Below, in pieces: positions 55,581-64,000 of a stretch of DNA of 64,000 nt. Within the stretch, counting starts at the first letter, position 1. The number at the start of each line of letters is the position of its first letter. The notes beneath the pieces are model-generated. The model was not told where the DNA came from. It saw nothing but the letters and a program-made list of their open reading frames with translations, and did not search any database. The DNA lies in the NCBI GenBank assembly GCA_030710605.1, contig CP092877.1:1688737-1752736 (forward strand), in the 5' to 3' direction. The position numbers and the translations under genes were made by a program. The stretch is from Cordylochernes scorpioides (taxonomy: Eukaryota; Arthropoda; Arachnida; Pseudoscorpiones; Chernetidae).

Positions 55581-55852
55581 TCTCACTGTATGGAATCTTT
55601 GGGTAGAATATCTGCAGCTGCTAATTGGTTTGTTTTTCCCTTAATAAATGCAGTCTTAAAATTATTTTATTTAGCTTTTATAATTTTAATCAATCTTTAA
55701 AATTAGAAAGAACTTGCAGATTCCTCTTTTTCCATTATGAACAAGGTTTTTGTTCTATGTATATAGTTTTTATTTATTTTTATTTTAGCTCTGGCTTATT
55801 ATGAAATTAATGAGCCTTAGTTTCTACTGTTTTATATTTGTTAATTTAGGTA

Positions 55853-56027
55853 CAATAGAACCTCCCTGTAAAGGACACTTAATTGCAGAGCCAAAGTGTC
55901 CTTTAGGGAGAGATGTCCTCTTACCAGAGAGCTGCAAAATAGTAAAAATGGTAATTTTGCAAATGAAACCTGTTCTTTGTGGAGAAGTGTCCTCTAGCAA
56001 GAGTGTCCTCTCATGGAGGTTCTACTG
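55853..56027. mobile_element. Pogo/Tigger-like MITE
   Basis: CAATAGAACCTCCCTGTAAA to GGAGGTTCTACTG, flanked by TA; same family as 20071 and 52415. Confidence 0.85.
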
Positions 56028-56101
56028 TATGGTTAAATTCAGGTTATTCAGGTCTGCTACGGTATTGGATTTTAATGATAAACAAAGAGGATGATTAGTC
56101 A

Positions 56102-56330
56102 GTGGATGAGAGGGTAACACGCTCGATTCCCGACAATAAGTCGGTGGATGAGAGGGTAACACGCTCGATTCCCGACAGTCATGAACCGGGATTGAATCCT
56201 GCGTTAAAATTTGTTTAATATGTGAATAACCTTCACATATTATTCACTGTTTCAATTATCATGAACTAGGTTGCTCTTGCTGAGCGGTACCTATTAATGT
56301 GAATTTGAACCAGCAAACAAAGAGACCTGC
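56102..56330 (+). mobile_element. tRNA-derived SINE-D copy with duplicated head
   Basis: GTGGATGAGAGGGTAACACG starts at 56102 and again at 56144, a 42-bp direct repeat of the tRNA-like A-box region. The CCGGGATTGAATCC T-arm and the same body as 25058-25232 follow. Confidence 0.7.
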
Positions 56331-56602
56331 TAGAATCAACCAAATTTCTAACAATTATCTGTTGCCCCATCTTCCAGCAATTCCCAGGCAGGAAGACAAT
56401 AGGATGGTCAACTACCCCATGTAGTGTTTCTTCTCTCTCAGAAGTGTCTACAAGGGAAAATCTTCAACTGCTCTACCTGCCAAGATGTGGAGAACCCTGG
56501 AATCTGCTTTGAGTGGGACTGTGTTTAAATCCCACACTCCTGGCTATTTTGTTCCAAATTGGCTTTTTTTTTTTTTTTTACCATTATGATAACATAATTT
56601 TC

Positions 56603-56845
56603 AAGATAATAAGACCAAATCCAAATAAAAATAAATAGTGTGTGACGTTTCGGTAACAGCATTGTTACCATCTTCAGACAAAACTACTGAATGAGAAAAT
56701 TTTACCACAGCATGTTTTTAAATTTTCTCATTCAATACTTTTGTCTGAAGATGGTAACAACGCTGTTACCGACACTATTTATTTATTTGGATTTGGTCTT
56801 ATTACCTTGTGCTTATAATCTATAATCCAAATTGTGCCTTATCAA
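56603..56845. repeat. Hairpin element family C, complete inverted pair
   Basis: Left half in reverse (AATAAGACCAAATCCAAATA ... GTGACGTTTCGGTAACAGCA), a short spacer, then the right half (TTTGTCTGAAGATGGTAACA ... TGGTCTTATTACCTTGTGC). It ends TATAATCCAAATTGTGCC. Each half holds one CTGAAGA core. Confidence 0.82.
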
Positions 56846-57016
56846 TTAATTTTCAAGAGTTTATTGTTAAAATAAGCTTATCTTAAAATCTTTTTCTCTC
56901 CAGCAAATATCTCCAACATTTATTTTAGCTTCTTCAGGAGTACCTGCCCTGTGTCAACATCATCACATTGGTTATAGCTTGGACTTAAAAATAGCCTAGT
57001 GTCCCATTACCATGTC

Positions 57017-57096
57017 TTCTTTAGTAAGAAGACACCTCTCCTTAAAGGACACTTCGGCTCTGCAACTAGATGTCCTTTATAGGGAAGTTCTATTGT
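57017..57096. mobile_element. Pogo/Tigger-like MITE fragment
   Basis: Right half of the family: GAAGACACCTCTCCTTAAAG to AGTTCTATTGTATA. Confidence 0.7.
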
Positions 57097-57152
57097 ATAA
57101 CAAAGAGGAAAAATGCTCTTTTCTAAAAGTCCAATATTCCTCCCAGCTTGTA

Positions 57153-57285
57153 CAGTAGAACCCCCATTAGATGACTCTACAAAGGATAATTTTCAATTGC
57201 CAAAATTACTATTTAACTGCTCTCTCCAATAAGAGGACACCTCTCCCTAGAGGACATTTGGCTAGGTGAGAGAGAGGTTCTACTG
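57153..57285. mobile_element. Pogo/Tigger-like MITE, internally deleted
   Basis: CAGTAGAACCCCCATTAGAT to GAGAGAGGTTCTACTG with TA on both sides. Confidence 0.82.
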
Positions 57286-57380
57286 TATCCTCCATTGAAT
57301 ATCTTCCAGTAGAAATGTCTCGTCTTTCTTAGGTGTGGTCTCTTATTTTGTCAGGTCAAATTTATAGTCCTTATCATAAA

Positions 57381-57716
57381 CTCCGCCTTTGCCGGTCCCA
57401 AGCCCAGATGAAAAAGGAGGAGGGGGAGCAGTAACAAGCTCGCTAAAAAACGTGGGCTCAGCTGGCCCGGCTGATAGTACCCTGTAAGGGCTCCAGGGAT
57501 ACAGGATGAGCAGCGTTTGTACACCATGTTAGGAGCAGCTGCACATGGCGTCTGTTCCTCATGTTAGAGGCGGCCATTTCTTTTGGAGCTAAGTCGACCT
57601 GCCACTGAGTAGTGCTCCCAGTCTTAATGACAAAGGCAGACGCATCCTACTTCACCCAATTATGATGGTTGTCAAGCTTGACACCCTAATATGATTGAGT
57701 GGAGATAAGAAAGAAG
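57381..57716 (+). mobile_element. SINE-B copy
   Basis: CTCCGCCTTTGCCGGTCCCA to GAGTGGAGATAAGAAAGAAG; a possible short target duplication ATCATA flanks it. A few bases are missing near 57490 relative to other copies. Confidence 0.86.
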
Positions 57717-58097
57717 AGATCATATGGGACTGTAGCTATATCAAATACAACTCACCATGATTTATTCCCATTTAACACAAGATCTACAGTCAAACCTGTC
57801 ATCATGATGTAGTGTAGCCATCACTAATATGAATTCAACCTGTTTTGTCACTTCCTCCTATCCTCTAACTCCAATTCCATCTCTTCCTTCTTCAAGGTTT
57901 ATTCCCAGTATGGTTAATAGGGGATCTCCCATGATACTTCTTGGAGCCTATGTCCTGTAAGTTTTCATTTCCTTTTGATTATTTATTTCATTTAGAAGGC
58001 TATATATTCTCTTTTAAATCTTCTCCAAATTTCTTTGTTTATCATTTTATCAATTCATTGCTGTAAAAATAATCAAAAATTAACAATTTGAATAAAA
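57717..58097. other. No recognised feature
   Basis: Non-coding AT-rich sequence. Confidence 0.5.
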
Positions 58098-58668
58098 TGA
58101 TAAGGCACAATTTAGATTATCTATTTATATATATAAAAATGAATGTATGTGTGTCTGTCCTTTATGCCTGACCAAACCACTCATTGGAACGCCATGAAAC
58201 TTTGGGAAGTTATTTAGTATAGTACTGGGAAGGTTTCTAGCAGATAAAATTTTTGAAATAACTTTTCGCCTAAAAATAATCAAGATAAATATTCTAATTT
58301 ATCTGTTATAATTCAACAATCTGCTCTAAATTCAAAATTCAGGATGACACGGCAATTTATTTGAGACAAGAATAATGATACAATTCCAAGGCAAGATACT
58401 ATTCCTTTAACTTCCAATTACCGAGGGAACCAATTAATATTGATTTTATTCAACTTATCGAGTATTTTTCAAGGGACCGGGAAAAAATGTTCACTTTATC
58501 GAGAGATTCGTTAGACAAACCTTTACTCGGGTAAAACCCGGGCGAAGCCGGGTACATCCGCTAGTAGATTATAAACACAAGGTAATAAGACCAAATAAAC
58601 AAATATTTAAATTTAAATAAATAAATATTTATTTATTTGGATTTTAGTCTTATTACCTTGTGTTTACC
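58098..58668. repeat. Hairpin element family C, split by a Helitron
   Basis: GATAAGGCACAATTTAGATTA (58099-58119) and TAGATTATAAACACAAGGTA (from 58565) are adjacent in other copies, so the Helitron at 58120-58564 inserted between an A and a T. The inverted half continues to 58668. Confidence 0.85.
58120..58564 (+). mobile_element. Non-autonomous Helitron, 445 bp
   Basis: Starts TCTATTTATATATATAAAAA after an A. It ends with a hairpin ACCCGGGCGAAGCCGGGT, then ACATCCG and CTAG before a T. TC...CTAG ends, the subterminal hairpin and insertion between A and T without target duplication define Helitrons. The filled site in family C shows its exact borders. No Rep/helicase is encoded. Confidence 0.92.
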
Positions 58669-59219
58669 CAGTCTTTGATTTCCAGACTAAGTCTGGTCAT
58701 CTACGGACAATGACTTTTCAGAATGGTTGCAAGGTTTTCCCACTATGTACTAAGTGCAATTCTCAACCTGCAACCCCAAAACACATTATTGACTCTATTG
58801 GCTCATCCATCTTGATTCATTTTGAATTGCCTCATCCATTTTGAAGAAGAAAGAAGAGAAATATTAAAATCTATTTCTACAGACCTTAATAAAAATTGAA
58901 ATAGAGAGGGCATGACTCGCAAGTGGTGACCCTTCCCAGCAGTTTTGCCATTTTAACTCCAGAACGTTCTACTATTGTATCAAACTGAAATTCTTATATA
59001 ACCTGCATTTGTTATGGAAAATGGGTGTTTAAGAGATCTATGTGCTTCTAGGACTGTTGAAATATATATGTAAGGATTTAATGCATCAAGCAATGCTCTT
59101 CTACAAAATCACAAATCAGCCTGTTAGACAACATGTTAAATATCATCAAATCTAGCACTACCTATCATTGAAAATTATCAATAATTTTTTAACGCTACTT
59201 TTCAATACACATAAATTTG
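58669..59219. other. No recognised feature
   Basis: Non-coding sequence, no repeat match noticed. Confidence 0.5.
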
Positions 59220-59300
59220 AAACTATTTTAAACGTGTAGAATTCTTTTTGAAAACATTCGGATTTTGATAACACATGGCGCGCTAGAGCATCACATATAA
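59220..59300 (-). repeat. Arm fragment of element family E
   Basis: GAAACTATTTTAAACGTGTA and GATAACACATGGCGCGCTAG match, in reverse, the outer arm of 55321-55580. Confidence 0.55.
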
Positions 59301-59332
59301 ATTTATTTCATTTTTTATGTTCATTGCAGTAT

Positions 59333-59520
59333 AAGATGATAAAGTACAATTTGGATTATAGCTACAAGAAAATAAGACCTAATTCAAATAATTTAATAAT
59401 GTGTGACGTTTCGGTAACAATTTGTTACCATCATCAGACAAAAGAATAAAAAAAAATTTTGCTGTTGCCGAAACGTCACACACTATTAAATTATTTGGAT
59501 TAGGTCTTATTTTCTTGTAT
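59333..59520. repeat. Hairpin element family C with the most canonical core
   Basis: On the minus strand: TGT, CTGATGA (59437-59431), T, GGTAAC AAATT GTTACC, GAAAC (59412-59408), GTC, ACA. The opposite half lacks the CTGATGA part. The ends ATAAGACCTAATTCAAATAA and complement pair. Confidence 0.8.
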
Positions 59521-59755
59521 GCAGTAAAAGATCTATAAAGATACTTTTAATTATATGTATAAAAGTAGTGTTAAAAAATATTCATAATTTTCAGCAATAA
59601 ATAGCACTAAATTTAATGATGAAATTTTGGGTTTATTGTTACTACTAATAATTAGGTCTTGCTTTCCTAGAAAGTTTTTATTCAATAATAGTTGGCTGCA
59701 TTATAGTGGCAATACTCAACCTAAACAATTTAGGAAGAATAAAAACTTGTAGTGA

Positions 59756-59905
59756 ATGGAGACATTAAGATGCGAATGTTTCTTTTAACAAATAAATCAA
59801 ACTTCTACTGTCCTTACTGTGATATTTTTTCATCACAGTAAGGACAGTAGAAGTTTTATTTGTGAGAAGAAACATTCACGTCTTAATATCTCCATTCGTT
59901 ATATA
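59756..59905. repeat. Element family E, inverted tail pair
   Basis: AACTTCTACTGTCCTTACTG and CAGTAAGGACAGTAGAAGTT face each other, with AAACATTCRC-type flanks on both sides. The central GAAAC/CTGATGA part is absent. Confidence 0.75.
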
Positions 59906-60216
59906 TAGATGGGGCATTATTGCTTTGTATTAAAAACTTGTAGTGTATAATCACACATTCCACAGCCTATCAATTTTACAGCAAAGGTCAGGAGATGGTT
60001 GCTATATGTAATAAATGTATTTTTACCTCACAAATTTGTTTAAGATCTACAAACCCCCTCAAAGAGAAATAGCTAAATATGTCTAACTTCTTTAATTCAA
60101 CACCCTCAAGGAATCAGATCTTTAAGTTGAATTAAAGTTGGTTAAGATATTATTATCAATTGATCGCAACATTCACACTGTTTTATTTAGGACATCCAAA
60201 TATTAAATCATAAAAA

Positions 60217-60364
60217 GCATTCATAGGGCACTGGCTATGGCAAAGATGGTTGTAACAAGGACATGTGGCATGATAGAGGAGGAGTGCTATGCATTCATAG
60301 GGCACTGGCTATGGCAAAGATGGTTGTAACAAGGACATGTGGCATGATAGAGGGGTGCTGGTGT
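60217..60364 (+). repeat. 74-bp tandem duplication
   Basis: GCATTCATAGGGCACTGGCT begins at 60217 and 60291 and the copies are almost identical. It overlaps the start of the Tc1-like relic. Confidence 0.9.
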
Positions 60365-60835
60365 GGCCAGAGTGACATCAGCCTGCGTGAACCAACACAT
60401 CCGCCAGATGACATCGCCACAGTCCATTTCTGTTGCCATTTTACAAGCTGTGCAGGACACTCTTGATTCTTCTATATAAACCAGAACCATTATATGCAGA
60501 TTTGTCACTGGCAGCCTACACTCATGGCGTCCATTAAGAAGACTGTCATTAACCAAATGGTACGAACAATCTCTGTTTGCAATTTTGTCGGGATAGAGCC
60601 ACAGTGGAATGGCTCAGGGTAGTGTTCTTAGATGAATCTAGCATCTGTGTTAGCAATGAAAGTCACTGAGTAAGTGTTTGGCACCTTCTTGATGACAGGT
60701 CCAATCCGGCCGCATCTGTGGAACGCCGCACCTCACAAGGCAGCATTATGGTTTGGGGAGCCATAACCTATGATAGCAGATCACCTGATTCATATTGAGG
60801 GCACTATGACTGCCCAACAAATAGTAAATCCTGGG
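60350..60835 (+). pseudogene. Tc1/mariner-like transposase relic
   Basis: Broken frames contain VFLDESSICVSNESH and SQGSIMVWGAITYDSRSP followed by HIEGTMTAQQ. These are the D,D-region motifs of Tc1-type transposases (F.DES.F..., G.SVMVWG.I...G...L..I.G..) and the Y/N...Q end. Upstream CRDRATVEWL fits the usual W...W.N segment. Several stops and frame changes; it encodes no working enzyme. I could not define terminal inverted repeats. Confidence 0.82.
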
Positions 60836-61452
60836 GATTGTCATTCAGCTCTAGTTAAGAATAATAATTCTACACAAAAAAATAATTGACATTTTTTCAA
60901 ACTATATTTTTGGGCAAACATCCACTCCAGCAGCATATGATGATGTTTGATGATAATAAATTAATATCATCATCATTTTATTTATAATCCATGAGAAACT
61001 TGAAATAATATGGCTGAAATTTAAACACAGAACATAGAGTTAAATCTCAAAGAGTTTATTGTCACATTTTTAGCCAAGAAAAATTAAAATTGACCAAGTA
61101 CTGGGGTTAAAAACAGTTATTTTTTAGTCAGAAAATAATGATGGCAATATTGCTGTATCATGTTTGATTATCAGAAACAAAATTCTATCAAGGAAAATTC
61201 CCCAAAGCCAGATCATCATTTTTAGTAGGCAGGAACAAAATTCTAACAGCAAAACATTCACTCAAGCAGAAGACACACGAAGCCAAGTCATCTCTATATA
61301 TAAAATATTGTTTCTCTGGCTTTTGGCTAAGATCATAGTGTGGTATCTCTATATATATTTATATACAAAATATATATTTTATTTATCTTTTATAAAAAAA
61401 AAATTTTTATAGCACACATTCACTTTTTACTGAATCAATTTTTATGAACATA
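60836..61452. other. No recognised feature
   Basis: AT-rich non-coding sequence. Confidence 0.5.
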
Positions 61453-62355
61453 CTAGTGGATGTATCCGGCTTCGCCCGGGTTTTATCCGAGTAAAGGTTT
61501 GTCTAACGAACATTTGTTAAAACAATTCTCTATAAACTTATAAAAAAAAAATAGATATATTTTGATAATTTGAAACTCGTAAATTTGAATCTCTCGATTA
61601 AGTGAACATTTTTTCCCGGTCCCTTGAAAAATACTCGATAAGTTGAATAAAATCAATATTAATTGGTTCCCTCGGTAATTGGAAGTTAAAGGAATAGTAT
61701 CTTTGCCTTGGAATTGTATCATTATTCTTGTCTCAAATAAATTGCTGTCATCCTGAATTTTGTCTTTCCTAATTTTCAACATTACAAAATCATTGTTTTA
61801 TTTAGTGAACATTTTTTCCCGGTCCCTTGAAAAATACTCGATAAGTTGAATAAAATCAATATTAATTGGTTCCCTCGGTAATTGGAAGTTAAAGGAATAG
61901 TATATTTGCCTTGGAATTGTATCATTATTCTTGTCTCAAATAAATTGCAGTCATCCTGAATTTTGTCTTTCCTAATTTTCTACAATACAAAATCATCATT
62001 TTATCTATTCTCCCAATATATATGTTGTAGATAAATGATAAAACTAACTTTGACTTTTGCGCAATTAATAGGTATAAAATCTTACTTTTGATAAATAATC
62101 TTTAAGATAATAAACTTAGTGATAATAAAACTTATAGATAAAAAAACTTTTATCATCGTCGCAATGGGGGCGCTGCTTTCGAGTTAAATCCACAAATCTG
62201 CAAATAACTATAAGGATATTCAAGAAATTATTTTTCAAAAACCTTCCCAGTACTATACTAAATAACTTCCTAAAGTTTCATGGTGTTCCAATGAGTGGTT
62301 TGGTCAGGCATAAAGGACACACACACACACATACATTCATTTTTATATATATAGA
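61453..62355 (-). mobile_element. Non-autonomous Helitron with internal 203-bp duplication
   Basis: On the minus strand it starts TCTATATATATAAAAATGAA after an A. It ends with the ACCCGGGCGAAGCCGG hairpin and CTAG (61456-61453) before a T. It is homologous to 58120-58564 at both ends. A segment starting GTGAACATTTTTTCCCGGTC occurs at 61602 and again at 61805, explaining its greater length (903 bp). Confidence 0.9.
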
Positions 62356-62524
62356 TATACAGTTAAACCTGTCTACAGTGCCCCCTCTTGGGAGGGGTAT
62401 TATTGCATTATCCTATGGCCCACTACAGAGTATTTGAAATTGTGGATCGCCTCCTAAAGAACATTATGCCTTGTGACCTTGCTTTTGACAGAAAAGGTTG
62501 CTGCTTGCAATATACATAGCAAGC

Positions 62525-62940
62525 TATAACAAATAAAAACATTAAGACGCGCGAATGTTTCTTTTATCAAATAAACTAAACTTCTATTGTCATTACTGCG
62601 ATGAAAAGATTTTGGGAGAGCTTGGCTCATCAGTGGTGAACCCTCCCAGCAGTTTCGCCAATTTAATGTACCAGACCGGCTCTTTAGAGCTCTAATACTG
62701 TATTGGATCATTCTGCTTTTATATGCTACACTGAATTGGGGAATGATCCAATACAGTATTAGAGCTCCAAAGAAGCGGTCTGGTAGATTAAATTGGTGAA
62801 ACTGCTGGGAAGATTCATCACTGATGAGCCAAGTCCTCCCAATATATTTTTTCATCGCAGTAATGATAGTAGAAGTTTGATTTATTTGTGAAAAGAAACA
62901 TTCGCATCTTAATTTCTTCATTCGTTATATATATTATATA
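62525..62940. repeat. Element family E, inverted pair
   Basis: One unit is in reverse (GCTCATCAGTGGTGAACCCT ... AGTTTCGCCAATTT, about 62620-62680). A second is in forward orientation (AATTGGTGAAACTGCTGGGA ... CTGATGAGCCAAG, about 62790-62835). They face each other across a spacer with inverted GATCCAATACAGTATTAGAG. Confidence 0.78.
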
Positions 62941-62999
62941 TATGTTATTATATGTTATATATGCCTAACTTGACCTTATTGTTTGCAGAAGAGCATTGC

Positions 63000-63290
63000 T
63001 CGATGCAAATATTTAAATGTAATTCTAATGTCCTAAAAGCTTATGTCCATAGTTTGCTCAAATCCATTTCTAAGATTCAGTGTAGCATATAAAAGCAGAA
63101 TGATCCTATACAGTATTAGAGCTCTAAAGAGGCCGTCTGGTGGATTAAATTGGCAAAACCGCTGGGAGGGTTCACCACTGATGAGACAAGACCTCCCAAT
63201 ATTTTTTCATCGCAGTAAGGACAGTAGAGAAGTTTGATTTATTTGTGAAAAGAAACATTCGGGTCTTAATGTCTTCATTCGTTATATATA
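63000..63290 (+). repeat. Element family E
   Basis: Single forward unit, AAATTGGCAAAACCGCTGGG ... CTGATGAGACAAG, with two core changes (GAAA to AAAA and GCCAA to GACAA). It ends TTCATTCGTTATATATA like the other copies. Confidence 0.75.
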
Positions 63291-63414
63291 GTTAGGTTGT
63301 TTTTAAAAAGGGAACAATTTTTGTATTACAAGTTGTGCAGAATAATACAATTGTTGACATATTTTCACAGAAATGAGTATCTTATCGATAAAACTCTTTG
63401 TAGTTCTAAATTTT

Positions 63415-63530
63415 TTAAAATTCTTTTGTCTGATGATGATAACAATGCTGTTACCAAAACGTCACACACTATTAAATTATTTGGATTGTCTTATTTTCTT
63501 GTATCTATAATCCAAATTTTGCATTATCAA
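63415..63530 (+). repeat. Hairpin element family C, single half
   Basis: TTTTGTCTGATGATGATAAC ... GTTACCAAAACGTCACAC, then GGATTGTCTTATTTTCTTGT and ATAATCCAAATTTTGC. Confidence 0.75.
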
Positions 63531-63687
63531 TATTTTAACCCTTTTAGTACTGTCATTTTATCACTTAGTCATATTTTTTTCCAAAAATTTTATTTTTTTC
63601 TAAAATTGATTTTTTATTTTATTTAATTAATGATTTGATACATTAGAAGAAAAAAATTCTTTAATATTGATGATAAATATAGATTAT

Positions 63688-63852
63688 TAAAAACACAAGG
63701 TAATAAGACCAAATCCAAATAAATAAATAGTGCGTGACGTTTCGGTAACAGCGTTGTTACCATCTTCAGACAAAAGTACATTCAGTACTTTTGTCTGAAG
63801 ATGGTAACAAACTGTGTTTATAATCTATAATCCAAATTGTGCCTTATCATAG
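63688..63852. repeat. Hairpin element family C, inverted pair
   Basis: AACACAAGGTAATAAGACCA ... GTGACGTTTCGGTAACAGCG then TACTTTTGTCTGAAGATGGT and, after a deletion, TGTGTTTATAATCTATAATC. Confidence 0.8.
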
Positions 63853-64000
63853 ATTATTAAAGAGAGTTATATGTAAATTTGACAATTTTAATGGTTTAAA
63901 TGGAGGTAATAAGAACTAGGTAACCCAGGCTCCTGGAGTGTATCCATAGATTGCCAACTACCTGGTAAATAGCAATCTGGGCGGCAGTGAAATGTTGTTT
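63853..64000. other. Window end, no recognised feature
   Basis: Short non-coding end of the window. Confidence 0.5.

Overview
The window is animal nuclear DNA: AT-rich, with GT-AG introns and many transposable elements. It probably comes from a protostome and most likely an arthropod, because the RRM protein encoded here resembles the insect Syncrip (Syp) proteins more than the vertebrate ones. That comparison is from memory; no search was run. Two runs of exactly 100 N (9670-9769 and 49512-49611) split the window into three contigs.

Contig 1 (1-9669) and the start of contig 2 (9770-about 17420) are inverted copies of one another. Both carry the 3' half of one gene, hnRNP Q/R (SYNCRIP/Syp): the RRM3 exon, a 59/60-nt exon, the last coding exon and a long 3' UTR. 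Only contig 2 has the rest of the gene on the minus strand (start codon near 23225, exons at 22565, 22020, 20716 and 20516). Introns and UTRs differ by base changes, homopolymer lengths and polymorphic SINE insertions, while the coding exons are nearly identical. The centre of the palindrome is an N gap, and contig 2 begins inside sequence also found in contig 1. The simplest reading is two haplotypes of one locus scaffolded head to head, not a biological palindrome.

From about 23.2 to 35 kb I find no confident gene. The stretch holds short inverted-repeat elements, SINEs, pogo/Tigger-like MITEs, a solo LTR and one possible terminal exon. From 35.1 to 49.5 kb lies a three-level nest of LTR retrotransposons: a decayed Ty3/gypsy element (minus), containing a young BEL/Pao element (minus, target duplication GCCTG), which contains an apparently intact Ty1/copia element (plus, identical 267-bp LTRs, target duplication AAATC, one 1319-aa gag-pol frame).

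Contig 3 (49612-64000) holds the last two coding exons of a BBS8/TTC8-like gene (plus; 50612-50695 and 53588-53704). Their intron contains a 4-unit, 265-bp-period SINE array. Downstream is transposon-rich: Helitrons with classical ends, a Tc1/mariner relic, a hAT-like MITE, and several hairpin elements carrying a CUGANGA-stem-GAAA core like that of hammerhead ribozymes.
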